A DNA stretch of 52,864 bases from Hyphomonadaceae bacterium (GCA_030697555.1 JAUYPV010000026.1:1-52864); one strand, 5' to 3'; counted from the first letter of the stretch, positions 24,722-33,204 are shown. Notes: generated from the sequence alone by a model not told the origin. A program made the numbers and translations.

Positions 24722-25183
24722 CTACGCCTTGGCGTCCACCGCCAGGCCAGAAGCCTCGCGTTTTGTCGCAGTATTAACTGTGCCGGCGCGGCCATAGCCG
24801 ACCGGACCCGAGCGAACCGTTGCGATCTCGGAAGCAATTGAGCGGACGAGACCCTCGGTGACTGTTTTCATCGCAACGAGGGCCCGGGCGTGGGCCTCCA
24901 GCTGCTCTTCAAGCCGTTTTGCGGAGTCGCGAAGCGCCTGCTTGCGGTCATCCGCGACACCGGCCAGCGCCGAAGGATTCGCCTTGATATAGGCGACTTC
25001 CAGCCGCCAAGCGTGAGCCAGCCGCTCCTTCTCGTCCCAGTCCGCCGAGGCCCCGTCGAGCCGCTTGGCCTTGAGAGCATCGATTTCGGCGGTGACCAAC
25101 GCGACCAGCCGTTTCGTCATCGCAAGGAGCTGGTCTGCTCTTTCGGTGGGAGACCCGTGAGGAGATTGAGCCGGAACGGTCAT
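24722..25183 (-). CDS. FlbY-like flagellar protein (FlgN-like helical)
   Basis: A 153-aa, mostly helical protein with coiled-coil propensity (ERADQLLAMTKRLVALVTAEIDALKAKRLDG, RKQALRDSAKRLEEQLEAHARALVAMKTVTEGLVRSIASEIATVRS) and a disordered C-terminus. It is the third gene of flgI-cheL-flbY, the same order as in Caulobacter, where this place is held by flbY; the shape also resembles FlgN-type export chaperones. Its ATG overlaps the flgJ/cheL stop by 4 nt (ATGA), so it is translationally coupled. Assignment rests on order and shape rather than on a motif. Confidence 0.7.
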   Translation of the reverse strand: MTVPAQSPHGSPTERADQLLAMTKRLVALVTAEIDALKAKRLDGASADWDEKERLAHAWRLEVAYIKANPSALAGVADDRKQALRDSAKRLEEQLEAHARALVAMKTVTEGLVRSIASEIATVRSGPVGYGRAGTVNTATKREASGLAVDAKA

Positions 25184-25500
25184 TCGAGCCCCTGCATACG
25201 GAGGATTTCCTTGAGCACCGCGTCGGCGATGCCAACCCCGCCGCCCTTGGCCACGGCGTCGGCATACTGGTCGAGCAGCATGGGGCGGAACACTTCCTCG
25301 CCCTGTCCGCCGCCGAAGACGCCGTCGGTCTCTATGCCGGAGAACATGGGCTGCAGCATTTCGGCGACGAACATGCGCTCGAACTGCTGGGCGACGGCTT
25401 CGGCCTGCGCCCGTGTCTTCACATCGGCGACCCCCGGCAGGTTCGGCCTCCGCGCTGCCAGCACGTCGACCGGGGGGGCGGTGAGGGCGATGTCCGCCAT
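25180..25500 (-). CDS. cheL: Rod-binding protein, FlgJ N-domain only (CheL type)
   Basis: A 106-aa protein with only the rod-binding half of FlgJ: AQAEAVAQQFERMFVAEMLQPMFSGIETDGVFGGGQGEEVFRPMLLDQYADAVAKGGGVGIADAVLKEILR. The muramidase half of enteric FlgJ is absent, as in other alphaproteobacteria, where this form is called CheL. It would help rod assembly in the periplasm, with another enzyme opening the peptidoglycan. Start codon overlaps the flgI stop by one base (TAATG). Confidence 0.92.
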   Translation of the reverse strand: MADIALTAPPVDVLAARRPNLPGVADVKTRAQAEAVAQQFERMFVAEMLQPMFSGIETDGVFGGGQGEEVFRPMLLDQYADAVAKGGGVGIADAVLKEILRMQGLE

Positions 25501-26609
25501 TACATCAGCTCGATTTCTGCCTGCAGCGCGCCGGAGGCTTTCAGCGCCTGTAGGATGGAGATCAGGTCGCGCGGGGATACGCCCAGCGCGTTGAGGCCGG
25601 AGACCAGTTCGCGCAGCGGCACGCCATCACCGCCCACCACGGCGAGATCCGCCACGTCCTCGGCAACGGCTATATCGGTCTGCGGCACGACGACGGGCCG
25701 CGCGTCCGTGAAGGAGTTAGGCATCGCGACGCCCGGCGTCTCCTGCACCTGGATGGTCAGGTTGCCCTGTGCGATCGCGACGGTGGAGACGCGGACATTC
25801 TCGCCCATGACGATAACGCCGGTGGTCTCGTTGATGATGATACGCGCCGGCTGGTCGGGCTCGATCTCCAGGAGCTCGATCTCGGAAATCATCGCCGCCA
25901 TGTCGCGGAAGCTCGGCGGACGGCGCAGGCGCACCGTGCCGGGATCGGTTGCGGCAGCGGCGTTCGATCCTACAAAGGCGTTGATAGCGGTGGCGACGCG
26001 GTTAGCGGTGGTGAAATCCGGGTTGCGCAGCGACAGGCGCAGTTCGTTCTGCGCGGCGAGGTCGAAATGGATTTCGCGTTCGATCAGCGCGCCGTTGGGA
26101 ATGCGGCCGCTGGTGGGAATGTTGCGGGTCAGCGAGGTTCCGGAATTGCCCGATGCGGTGAAGGCGCCGACGGCGACCGAACCCTGCGCCACGGCATAGG
26201 CCTGGCCATCGGCGCCGAGCAGCGGCGTTGCGATCAGCGTGCCGCCTTCGAGGCTTTCGGAATCGCACATGGCCGAGACGGTGACGTCGATGCGGCTGCC
26301 ATTCGTGGAGAAGGGCGGCAGGTTCGCTGTCACCATGACGGCGGCGGCGTTGGCGGTGTTGAGGTTGGCGCTGCGCGTGTTGATGCCCAGCCGTTCCATC
26401 ATCGATTCCAGCGACTGACGCGTGAAGGCGCAGTTGCGCAGCGAGTCGCCCGTACCATTGACGCCGACAACGACGCCGTAGCCGATCAGCTGGTTCTCGC
26501 GCACGCCCTCGACGTCGACGATGTCCTTGAGGCGCGTGCCGGCGCCGACAGGCATGATGCTCGCCAGCAGAGTCGCAACGACGGCAAAGGTGCGGACAAG
26601 CAGACGCAT
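25500..26609 (-). CDS. flgI: Flagellar P-ring protein FlgI
   Basis: A 369-aa secreted protein: signal peptide (about 1-24, MPVGAG) then the FlgI signature TRLKDIVDVEGVRENQLIGYGVVVGVNGTGDS, with NLNTANAAAVMVTANLPPF, and the C-terminal LVSGLNALGVSPRDLISILQALKASGALQAEIELM. It forms the periplasmic ring around the rod. ATG 26609 has CCGGGG upstream and begins the signal peptide; 30 further residues in frame are discarded. First gene of flgI-cheL-flbY. Its promoter lies in the shared gap with fliX. Confidence 0.95.
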   Translation of the reverse strand: MRLLVRTFAVVATLLASIMPVGAGTRLKDIVDVEGVRENQLIGYGVVVGVNGTGDSLRNCAFTRQSLESMMERLGINTRSANLNTANAAAVMVTANLPPFSTNGSRIDVTVSAMCDSESLEGGTLIATPLLGADGQAYAVAQGSVAVGAFTASGNSGTSLTRNIPTSGRIPNGALIEREIHFDLAAQNELRLSLRNPDFTTANRVATAINAFVGSNAAAATDPGTVRLRRPPSFRDMAAMISEIELLEIEPDQPARIIINETTGVIVMGENVRVSTVAIAQGNLTIQVQETPGVAMPNSFTDARPVVVPQTDIAVAEDVADLAVVGGDGVPLRELVSGLNALGVSPRDLISILQALKASGALQAEIELM

Positions 26610-26698
26610 TTGGGCCCCGGAAGGGAAACGGATGACGGGAAAATCCGACCGTTCTGGCCGCAGCGTTCGACGGCAATGTCGCCCGCCAATCCGCAACA

Positions 26699-26731
26699 AA
26701 GCTTTAATCGTGATTGCCGGCGGTAAAGCTT
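26699..26731. promoter_or_regulatory. Inverted repeat and TTGCCGG element between flgI and fliX
   Basis: Perfect 8-bp arms AAGCTTTA (26699-26706) and TAAAGCTT (26724-26731) around 17 nt that include TTGCCGG (26714-26720). The same TTGCCGG occurs twice in the flgF/fliL gap. A binding site for a flagellar activator such as FlbD is a guess from position. Confidence 0.35.
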
Positions 26732-26733
26732 CC

Positions 26734-26748
26734 TTAAGCCGCTGTTAA
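26734..26748 (+). promoter_or_regulatory. CtrA box upstream of fliX
   Basis: TTAA-GCCGCTG-TTAA followed by CC: a full match to the CtrA consensus TTAA-N7-TTAA. It ends 41 nt before fliX, with the same spacing as the site before flgB. CtrA is the cell-cycle master regulator that opens the flagellar cascade in Caulobacterales. Confidence 0.75.
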
Positions 26749-26789
26749 CCAACACGGCGAAGGTTGAAGCCGAGGAGTTTCGGCTCGAC

Positions 26790-27218
26790 ATGAAGGTCAA
26801 TTCCACATCGTCAGCCTCCACAACCAGCGGCGCCGGCGCAGCCAGGGCCGCCGCCGAAGGCTTCCGCCTGCTCATCCCGGATGGCGGGCCAGCGCCGCGC
26901 TCAGCCGTCGGCGGCGCCTCCGCGGCAGCCGGTGTTTCGGGCGTCTCAGCGCTTCTGGCGCTGCAGGGTGTTGGCGGGCCCGAGGCGCGCTCCAGGGCGC
27001 TGCGCAAGGGCAGGCGGCTGCTCGACGCACTTGATCGGCTGCAGATCGCCATGCTGGGGCAAGGCCCCACGCGCAGGCATCTCCAGTTGCTTCAGGGCGC
27101 CCTCGCCGAACAGCGCGAAGCCAGCGGCGATCTCGAACTCGACGACACGCTGAACTGGGCGGAAGTCCGCGCCGCGGTCGAAGCCGCCAAGCTCGAAAAA
27201 GCGTCAGAAGCCGCCTGA
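26790..27218 (+). CDS. fliX: Flagellar assembly regulator FliX
   Basis: A 142-aa protein: variable Ala/Gly-rich N-terminal region then the conserved FliX helices ALRKGRRLLDALDRLQIAMLGQGPTRRHLQLLQGALAEQREASGDLELDDTLNWAEVRAAVEAAKLE. FliX couples completion of the early basal body to the activity of FlbD on sigma-54 promoters. Divergent from flgI, as in Caulobacter. GAGGAG lies about 15 nt upstream of ATG 26790. A CtrA box precedes it. Confidence 0.93.
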   Translation: MKVNSTSSASTTSGAGAARAAAEGFRLLIPDGGPAPRSAVGGASAAAGVSGVSALLALQGVGGPEARSRALRKGRRLLDALDRLQIAMLGQGPTRRHLQLLQGALAEQREASGDLELDDTLNWAEVRAAVEAAKLEKASEAA

Positions 27219-27316
27219 CAGGATTGCCGCGCCGCGGCATAGACTGCCCGCCACGAGCATTTGCTGACTTTGCGGCGCCGCATCATGCAGTAGGCAGGAA
27301 ATTTGCAAGGAAAACA

Positions 27317-27352
27317 ATGAGCCGAGGCCCTACGAAATCATAGACGCCTCGG
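27317..27352 (+). promoter_or_regulatory. Possible leader peptide and hairpin upstream of dksA
   Basis: The gap 27219-27421 (203 nt) holds an 8-codon frame, MSRGPTKS then TAG (27317-27343), with AAGGAAA 3 nt upstream. It overlaps one arm of a hairpin with a perfect 7-bp stem, CCGAGGC (27322-27328) and GCCTCGG (27346-27352). Ribosome position could affect the fold and dksA expression; purely a proposal. Confidence 0.3.
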
Positions 27353-27421
27353 GGGCCGTCCGATATACAGCGCGCCCATCGAGGGCGGCGACGGGGGTCC
27401 GAGCCGCCATGGAGTGACCAC

Positions 27422-27838
27422 ATGAGTTCTTCGAAGACGGCGACTTACCGGCCGACCGAGAACGAGCCCTACATGGGCAAGAAACAGCTCAAATACTTCA
27501 AGGAAAAGCTGACGAGCTGGAAGGAAGAGATCCTCCAGGGCAACCGTGAGACCATCAACGGTATGCAGGAGAACGTTGCGCCGATCCCGGATCTCGTGGA
27601 CCGCGCCGCCTCCGAAGCCGACCGTGCGCTCGAACTCCGCACGCGTGATCGCGAGCGCAAGCTGATCGCCAAGATCGATGCCGCCCTGCGCCGGATCGAG
27701 ACGGGCGAGTACGGCTACTGCGAGGAGAGCGGCGAGCCGATCGGCGTGAAACGCCTCGAAGCCCGCCCAATCGCCACGCTCAGCCTCGAGGCGCAGGAGC
27801 GCCACGAGCGCAAGGAACGCACGATCCGCGACGACTGA
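27422..27838 (+). CDS. dksA: RNA polymerase-binding factor DksA, zinc-finger-less form
   Basis: A 138-aa DksA: coiled coil with the tip motif DLVDRAA (57-63, DxxDxA), then the C-terminal globular part GEYGYCEESGEPIGVKRLEARPIATLSLEAQERHERKER. Only Cys100 of the four zinc ligands remains, so this is a zinc-independent form as in other alphaproteobacteria. It acts with ppGpp in the RNA polymerase secondary channel. It follows fliX at 203 nt on the same strand, an order kept in related genomes. Converges with the TRIC-family gene with a 7-nt gap. Confidence 0.93.
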   Translation: MSSSKTATYRPTENEPYMGKKQLKYFKEKLTSWKEEILQGNRETINGMQENVAPIPDLVDRAASEADRALELRTRDRERKLIAKIDAALRRIETGEYGYCEESGEPIGVKRLEARPIATLSLEAQERHERKERTIRDD

Positions 27839-27845
27839 GCGGACG

Positions 27846-28466
27846 CTAGTCCTCCTTCTCCGAAGGCTTGAATGCCGGCAGACTCCAGCCGGAAACAATT
27901 GCGCCTGCGCGTACGCCAAAACCCAGCGCCACGCCGATGGCGCTTGCCCAGACGGTCTGCATGTTCAGCGACGCCAGCACAATGAAAATGGTGGCGCTGA
28001 CGATCGCCGGCGTGATGTAGAGCTCGCGTCTCAGGAGGATCGAGGGCTCGTTCGCCAGCACGTCCCGAATGATGCCGCCGAACGTCGCCGTGATCGCGCC
28101 CATCACGATGCAGACCACCGGCGAGACGCCGAACGACATCGCTTTCGCGGCGCCGACCGTCGCATAGATGCACAGTCCGATCGCATCGAGCCAGAGCAGG
28201 GCGGGTCCCGGCAGTCCACGCCCGCGCGTCAGCCAGACCAGCACCGCCATCGCCGCGCAGACAACCGAGTAGCCGGGGTCGGCCACCCAGAAGACCGGCG
28301 CGCCGATCAGCAGGTCGCGCAGAGTACCACCGCCGACGCCGGTGATCGCCGCGAAGAAGATGAAAGTGAGAATGTCCTGGCGCTTCTCCGCCGCCATCAG
28401 CGCACCGGAGGCCGCGAAGGTCGCGACGCCGGCATAGTCCAGCAGGGAGATGAGTGCGATCTGCAT
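27846..28466 (-). CDS. Trimeric intracellular cation channel family (UPF0126) protein
   Basis: A 206-aa membrane protein with about seven transmembrane helices and two internal repeats, each with a glycine motif: ITGVGGGTLRDLLIGAPVFWV and ITATFGGIIRDVLANEPSILLRRELYITPAI. These (GGGxxRDL/GGxxRDV) are typical of UPF0126/TRIC-type potassium channels. ATG 28466 starts the first helix; the upstream in-frame part (65 residues) is basic and unlike the family. Its start region faces the divergent gene at 28576. Confidence 0.9.
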   Translation of the reverse strand: MQIALISLLDYAGVATFAASGALMAAEKRQDILTFIFFAAITGVGGGTLRDLLIGAPVFWVADPGYSVVCAAMAVLVWLTRGRGLPGPALLWLDAIGLCIYATVGAAKAMSFGVSPVVCIVMGAITATFGGIIRDVLANEPSILLRRELYITPAIVSATIFIVLASLNMQTVWASAIGVALGFGVRAGAIVSGWSLPAFKPSEKED

Positions 28467-28575
28467 GGCGGACCGAGACTCAGCGCGTTTTTCGGGCAGG
28501 CGCAACGTCAACCACGCCTCCGCCGTTGCACCCCACCCAAGACGCGCTAGCCTCAATCCCGAAGGGAACAGGCGC

Positions 28576-28992
28576 ATGCGGATTTCGAAAGGTCTGGCTC
28601 TGGGCGCCGCCGCCGTGTTCGCCTGCCTGGCCGCGCACGCCGCCGCCCAGTCTGTCGCCAAGTCACTCGGCGCCCAGAAGACCAGGGCGCAGTTCGTTGG
28701 CGGCTTCCGTCCCGATGCCTGCCGCTACCCGGCCCAGCCCCGGCGCGAGGGCATATCGGCCTGCTGCATCATGGACCTCGACATCGGCGCCGACGGGCGC
28801 GTGCTGACCTCCGATGGCCACTGCACGCATCCCGCGTTCCTGGCGCCTACCCAGCGCTGCCTCGCCGCCCAGAGCTTCATGCCGGCGACGGTCAACGGCC
28901 AGCCGGTTCGCGCGCTGCAAAGCATCGAATACGAGTGGCGCTCCTGGGACGGGTCGGGCGCGGGCCTCTGCCAGAAGCTGAAGACGAGTTGA
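28576..28992 (+). CDS. Secreted TonB-C-like domain protein
   Basis: A 138-aa protein with a signal peptide (about 1-24, AHAAAQ) and a domain close in pattern to the TonB C-terminus: YPAQPRREGISACCIMDLDIGADGRVLTSDGHCTHPAFLAPTQRCLAAQSFMPATVNGQPVRALQSIEYEW. Four or more Cys suggest disulphides. It lacks a membrane anchor or the TonB proline linker, so it is not a classical energy transducer. Function unknown. GAAGGGA lies 8 nt before ATG 28576. Confidence 0.65.
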   Translation: MRISKGLALGAAAVFACLAAHAAAQSVAKSLGAQKTRAQFVGGFRPDACRYPAQPRREGISACCIMDLDIGADGRVLTSDGHCTHPAFLAPTQRCLAAQSFMPATVNGQPVRALQSIEYEWRSWDGSGAGLCQKLKTS

Positions 28993-29008
28993 GTAAGGGG
29001 ACCGCGCC

Positions 29009-29506
29009 ATGGACCTGATCCCTGTGGAGGGCAGCGCCCTCTATGTTTCCGAGCTGGCGCGCAACTGGGCTTCCGCCTTCACATTCCTGGTGGCTCTCGC
29101 GGCGGGCCTGTTCGGCCTGTTCCGCTACCTGCGCTCGGAGCGCATGCGCCAGACCGAGCAGGTGCGTGAACTCTACCGCATGTTCTTCGATAACATCCGT
29201 TACCGCCGCATCCGCTTCGTGTTGGCGAATCCCGACGCGCCGGAGTTTGCCGCCCTGAAGACGGAGCTCGCCACGCCGGGCATGCCGAAGGAGATGGAGA
29301 GCGAGCTGATCGACCTGCTCAACTTCTTCGAATTCGTCACCGGCCTGACTCGGCGCGGGCTGGTGGCTCGCCAGGACATAGACTGGATGTTCTCCAACTT
29401 CATCGAGCGCGTCGTCGGTATCGATTTCATCCGCGAGTACGTGCTGAAGCAGACTTACGACGAACTGGCCGTGCTCTGCCGCAAGGCGGTAAGGCGAAAG
29501 ACCTAG
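29009..29506 (+). CDS. Single-TM protein of unknown function
   Basis: A 165-aa protein with one transmembrane helix near the N-terminus (about 20-40, WASAFTFLVALAAGLFGLFRYL), then a cytoplasmic helical domain (ERMRQTEQVRELYRMFFDNIRYRRIRFVLANPDAPEF, ELIDLLNFFEFVTGLTRRGLVARQDIDWMFSNFIERV). The Lys/Arg-rich helices with FFEFV recall DUF4760-type proteins, but I am not certain. Starts 16 nt after the previous gene, so probably in one operon with it, and converges with the following gene by 2 nt. Confidence 0.65.
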   Translation: MDLIPVEGSALYVSELARNWASAFTFLVALAAGLFGLFRYLRSERMRQTEQVRELYRMFFDNIRYRRIRFVLANPDAPEFAALKTELATPGMPKEMESELIDLLNFFEFVTGLTRRGLVARQDIDWMFSNFIERVVGIDFIREYVLKQTYDELAVLCRKAVRRKT

Positions 29507-29508
29507 GC

Positions 29509-29976
29509 TCACCTGAACTGCATCACCCAGTTGGTCTCCCACGTCGCGCCGCCGTCACCTGAGAACGCCTGTTCCCAGCGGGGCATGTTTCCGTCCGCGC
29601 CGAGCCAGTGAAAGCGTATGCGGATGGGGCGTCCATCCAGTGTGTCGTCCGCGTAGAACGTACCGACGCCGTTCTCGAAGCCGCCGATCACCGGAACATC
29701 GAGGGCGTGGGGGCTGCGCGCATCCAGCCACCAGATCGCCCATTGGCGGGTTGCGGGGTTGAACGACCGCAGCGCCAGCGCGCGGTAGGCGCCAGAAGGA
29801 ATATGGATGAGGTTGTCTTCCACATTGCCGTGACCGCCGAGAACCGCGCGCATCGAGCAGGTTCCGGAAAACTCCTCCCAGGTCGTGGAGCCGACCAGGC
29901 GGCCCACCATGCGGCGATGGGAGACGGTCCAGTCCCCGACCTGGAAATTGAAGTCGTCAGCGCTTCCGTCAGGCAT
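29509..29976 (-). CDS. DUF1579-like lipocalin-type protein
   Basis: A 155-aa cytoplasmic protein: [82 protein letters not shown] and [24 protein letters not shown]. The DW-trp start, repeated short beta-strands and the WAIWWLD core fit the DUF1579 beta-barrel group. Function unknown. ATG 29976 begins the conserved part; the upstream frame is basic and unrelated. Confidence 0.7.
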   Translation of the reverse strand: MPDGSADDFNFQVGDWTVSHRRMVGRLVGSTTWEEFSGTCSMRAVLGGHGNVEDNLIHIPSGAYRALALRSFNPATRQWAIWWLDARSPHALDVPVIGGFENGVGTFYADDTLDGRPIRIRFHWLGADGNMPRWEQAFSGDGGATWETNWVMQFR

Positions 29977-30206
29977 GTGTGATTCCCGGTGTGCTGGGCG
30001 AGTTACGGCTCGACCTGCCATTCTGCTTTTCACGGGACTTTCCACGATTTCCGGCAGAACTCGACCCTTTTTCCCGCCGGATCTGCGCGCCGGGAGGGAT
30101 GGCAGGCGTGTCACAGGCTGCCGCTATCGCTATCAGCCAGCCCGGCAGGTGTTCCGCTGATCGCCCCGCGGGACTATCTCGACTGGGTGAGGAACCGGAA
30201 TCCAAG

Positions 30207-30806
30207 ATGACCACCCGATCCGCCGGCCCGGAAATCCTGAGACTGATCGACCTCCTGGCCAAGCTGCCGGGGCTCGGCCCGCGTTCGGCGCGGCGCGCGG
30301 CGCTGCACCTCCTCAAGAAGCCCGACCAGCTGCTCAACCCTCTGGCGGCGGCTCTGGCGGATGCGGCCGGGAAAGTCTCCGCCTGCCGGGTCTGCGGAAA
30401 CTTCGACACAGTGAACCCGTGCTCGGTCTGCACCGCCCCGGGGCGTGACACGTCGGTGATCTGCGCGGTGGAGGAGGTGGCCGACCTCTGGGCGATGGAA
30501 CGCTCGGGCGTCTTCCGCGGGCTCTATCACGTCGTCGGCGGCACGCTGTCGGCGCTCGACGGCATCGGTCCGGACCAGCTCAACATCGCCAGCCTGGTGG
30601 TGCGCGCGGGCGGCGGAGATGTCCGCGAAGTCATCCTTGCACTGAATGCTACAGTGGACGGCCAGACCACTGCTCACTACATCACGGATCGTCTGGCGCA
30701 TCTGCCTGTGAAGGTTACGCGCTTGGCCCACGGTGTGCCTGTCGGAGGTGAGTTGGACCATCTCGATGATGGCACTATCGCTGCGGCAATGGCGTCGCGG
30801 CGATGA
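30207..30806 (+). CDS. recR: Recombination mediator RecR
   Basis: A 199-aa protein: helix-hairpin-helix [20 protein letters not shown] (about 18-37), a four-Cys zinc finger (Cys60, 63, 72, 75 in [16 protein letters not shown]), and the Toprim domain with [31 protein letters not shown] and [15 protein letters not shown]. RecR with RecO/RecF loads RecA onto SSB-coated gaps. The frame extends 76 codons further up but these are not RecR; ATG 30207 follows GGAA. The usual dnaX-ybaB neighbours are absent here. Confidence 0.95.
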   Translation: MTTRSAGPEILRLIDLLAKLPGLGPRSARRAALHLLKKPDQLLNPLAAALADAAGKVSACRVCGNFDTVNPCSVCTAPGRDTSVICAVEEVADLWAMERSGVFRGLYHVVGGTLSALDGIGPDQLNIASLVVRAGGGDVREVILALNATVDGQTTAHYITDRLAHLPVKVTRLAHGVPVGGELDHLDDGTIAAAMASRR

Positions 30807-30825
30807 CAAGCGGTTGGTGCGTCCC

Positions 30826-31077
30826 ATGGTGAGACGGAAAGATGTCCCGGTTCTGTTGACGGTCGCCGCAGTCGGTCTCGGCGTGGGTGTCGGGATGTGG
30901 CTGATGCGGGACAAGATCAAGGCGGCGGCGAAAGCAGTCGGCCCGGCCGCGAGGCGCCTGAACGAAAACCCGCTCGACGTGTTCGGCACCGATGTGCCCG
31001 ACGACGCCTTCGAGGGCGTCGCCAACTATCCGCACATGCCCGACGGCTGGCGGCCCAAGCGCGGCCTGCGCGATTAG
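30826..31077 (+). CDS. Small membrane protein, unknown
   Basis: An 83-aa protein with one transmembrane helix (about 7-28, VPVLLTVAAVGLGVGVGMWLM), a basic helical part (RDKIKAAAKAVGPAARRL), and a conserved-looking end ENPLDVFGTDVPDDAFEGVANYPHMPDGWRPKRGLRD. It starts 19 nt after recR, so may be cotranscribed. No family recognised; no strong Shine-Dalgarno, and GTG at other positions cannot be excluded. Confidence 0.5.
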   Translation: MVRRKDVPVLLTVAAVGLGVGVGMWLMRDKIKAAAKAVGPAARRLNENPLDVFGTDVPDDAFEGVANYPHMPDGWRPKRGLRD

Positions 31078-31162
31078 TCTGGGCGACTAGTCTTTTTCCT
31101 CAACGGCTAGAATCGCGCGACCTTCCACTGCCTTCGGGTTGATCGGAACAAATAATGAACAT

Positions 31163-32587
31163 ATGGTCGCGGCCATGACACTCGACGTCCTGCACATCAT
31201 CCTTGGCCTGGTCGCGCTGGCGGCCGCCGCCGCGGCTTTCGTCTTCTCCCAGCGTAGGCCGCCGGACACGGCGCATCTGTCGGCGGAGCTGGCGGAGCGG
31301 GCGCGCGAGGTCGAGGCGCTGAAAGCGGAGCGTGATGGACTGCGGAAGCGTGCCGAGACCGCCGAACGCGCCCAGGCCGCCGATGCCGCCAAGATGGCGG
31401 AGCGCGACGCTGGCATGGTCCGCGAGCGGGAACAGCTCGCCAAGATGCAGCTCGAAAGCGAGGGCCGTTTCAAGCAGCTGGCCGAGGCGGCGCTGCTCAA
31501 ATCGCAACAGCAATTCGTGCAGATCGCCGACGAGACGCTGAAGAAGCACAAGGAAGGCGCCGAGGGCGAATTCGGCAAGATGCTGAAGCCGATCCAGGAA
31601 ACCTTTGGCCAGTTCCGCGAGAAGGTGGAGGCGATCCAGAAGGTCAGCGCCGAAGACCGCGCCAAGCTGGAAGAGCAGATCCGCAATGTCGGGGAGAGCG
31701 TACTGAAGACGCAGGCCGCGGCGGGCAAGCTCGCCAACGCCCTTTCCACGACCCGCCATGGCGGCCGCTGGGGGGAGGAGACGCTCCGCAACGTGCTGGA
31801 GATGTCGGGCCTGTCTCCCTATGCGGATTTCATCGAGCAGACCTCTTCGGAAACCGACAAAGGCAGGCTGCGGCCGGACGTCATTGTCAGGATGCCCGGC
31901 GGGCGCGAGCTGGTGATCGATTCAAAAGTGTCGCTGGACGACTATCTCGCCGCCTCGAACGAGAACGACCCCGCGAAACGCGCGCAGTATCTTGCGGCCC
32001 ATGCTGCAAAGGTCCGCGCCCACGTCACCAGCCTTGCCCGCAAGGACTACTGGAAAGGCTTCTCCGAGCGCGTCGACTTCGTCGCCATGTTCATGCCGGG
32101 CGAGAATTTCTACGCCGCCGTTCTGGAGCACGATCGGGACATCTTCGACTTCGCCTCGAAGAACAGCGTAATCATCGTCACCCCCTCGACCCTGATCGCG
32201 CTGGCGAAAGCCGTCGCCTATGGCTGGCGTCAGGAACAGGCGGCCCACAACGCGGAACAGGCCGTCGAACTTGGCCGAGAGCTTTACCAGCGTCTGTCGG
32301 TAATGACCGGCCACATGTCCAAGGTCGGCGATAATCTCGACAAGGCGGTCGACAGCTACAATTCGCTGGTCGGGTCCTACGAGCGCAAAGTCATGCCGCA
32401 GGTCCGCCGGTTCGAGGAGCTGCAGATCCCCACCGAGGACCGGGCCGTCGAAGCCCCCGTGGAACTCAGCGTGAAGGCGCGTATACCGCAGATATCCGAC
32501 GTGAAGGCGGTTGAGGGAAAACCCGAGCCGCCGTCGCTGTTCGATGCCGCGACTTCCGGCGCGCGGCCCAAATCGATCAAGGGTTAG
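31163..32587 (+). CDS. rmuC: DNA recombination protein RmuC
   Basis: A 474-aa protein: an N-terminal transmembrane helix (about 5-25), a long coiled coil (about 35-190; SAELAERAREVEALKAERDGLRKRAETAERA), then the RmuC core with HGGRWGEETLRNVLEMSGL, LRPDVIVRMPGGRELVIDSKVSLDDYL and FVAMFMPGENFYAAVLEHDRDIFDFASKNSVIIVTPSTLIALAKAVAYGW. The PDxK-like DSK core resembles restriction-endonuclease folds; the family limits recombination at short repeats. Starts at ATG 31163 or 31175; neither has a clear Shine-Dalgarno. A weak hairpin follows at 32599-32613. Confidence 0.93.
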   Translation: MVAAMTLDVLHIILGLVALAAAAAAFVFSQRRPPDTAHLSAELAERAREVEALKAERDGLRKRAETAERAQAADAAKMAERDAGMVREREQLAKMQLESEGRFKQLAEAALLKSQQQFVQIADETLKKHKEGAEGEFGKMLKPIQETFGQFREKVEAIQKVSAEDRAKLEEQIRNVGESVLKTQAAAGKLANALSTTRHGGRWGEETLRNVLEMSGLSPYADFIEQTSSETDKGRLRPDVIVRMPGGRELVIDSKVSLDDYLAASNENDPAKRAQYLAAHAAKVRAHVTSLARKDYWKGFSERVDFVAMFMPGENFYAAVLEHDRDIFDFASKNSVIIVTPSTLIALAKAVAYGWRQEQAAHNAEQAVELGRELYQRLSVMTGHMSKVGDNLDKAVDSYNSLVGSYERKVMPQVRRFEELQIPTEDRAVEAPVELSVKARIPQISDVKAVEGKPEPPSLFDAATSGARPKSIKG

Positions 32588-32653
32588 CTGCGGATTCACC
32601 CTGCCGGGCAGGGCTTGAGCCTTGTTTTCACGCTCGCTGACAGTTGCGTTCAC

Positions 32654-32682
32654 TTGACGAAAAGCCGGCGCCTTCATAGCTA
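32654..32682 (+). promoter_or_regulatory. Sigma-70-type promoter of def, giving a leaderless message
   Basis: TTGACG (32654-32659), 17-nt spacer, TAGCTA (32677-32682). The -10 hexamer ends 6 nt before ATG 32689, so transcription would begin at or next to the start codon. No Shine-Dalgarno is present, which agrees with a leaderless mRNA. Confidence 0.55.
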
Positions 32683-32688
32683 CCCGTC

Positions 32689-33204
32689 ATGGCCATCCGT
32701 ACTATCCTCACGGTTCCAGATCCTGTCCTGAAGCAGGTCTCCAAGCGCGTCGATATCGTCACCGACGAGACCCGCGCGCTGATGGATGACATGCTTGAGA
32801 CTATGTACGCGGCGCCGGGCATCGGCCTCGCCGCCGTGCAGGTCGGCGTGCCGATCCGCGTGATCGTGATGGACCTCGCCAAGGAAGACGAGAAACCGAA
32901 CCCGCAGTATTTCGTGAACCCCGAAATCCTTGAAACAGACGACGAGACGCAGACCTACGAAGAAGGCTGCCTGTCAGTGCCGGACTATTTCGACGAGGTC
33001 GAGCGGCCGAAACGGGCGAAGCTTCGCTATCTCAACTACAAGGGCGAGCAGGTCGAAGAGTGGGCCGAGGGCATGTATGCGGTGTGCATCCAGCACGAGA
33101 TGGATCACCTGCAAGGCACGCTGTTCATCGACCATCTGTCGCGCCTGAAACGCAACTTCGCCATCAATAAAGTGAAGAAGGCGAAGAAGAAGGACGCCGC
33201 CTGA
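32689..33204 (+). CDS. def: Peptide deformylase
   Basis: A 171-aa metalloenzyme that removes formyl from the N-terminal Met of nascent proteins. All three motifs are present: GIGLAAVQV (44-52), EGCLSVP (92-98; Cys94 metal ligand) and QHEMDHLQG (135-143; His136 and His140 ligands, Glu137 catalytic). The Lys-rich C-terminus ([10 protein letters not shown]) is common in the family. The usual fmt partner does not follow. Its promoter implies leaderless translation. Confidence 0.97.
   Translation: MAIRTILTVPDPVLKQVSKRVDIVTDETRALMDDMLETMYAAPGIGLAAVQVGVPIRVIVMDLAKEDEKPNPQYFVNPEILETDDETQTYEEGCLSVPDYFDEVERPKRAKLRYLNYKGEQVEEWAEGMYAVCIQHEMDHLQGTLFIDHLSRLKRNFAINKVKKAKKKDAA

Noticed and set aside
26679-26695. 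Sigma-54-like TGGC...TTGC on the minus strand before flgI
   Set aside because: Spacing between GG and GC is 11 rather than the required 10 nt.
29979-30206. 76-codon N-terminal extension of recR
   Set aside because: No homology to RecR and no reason to extend; ATG 30207 starts at the conserved region.
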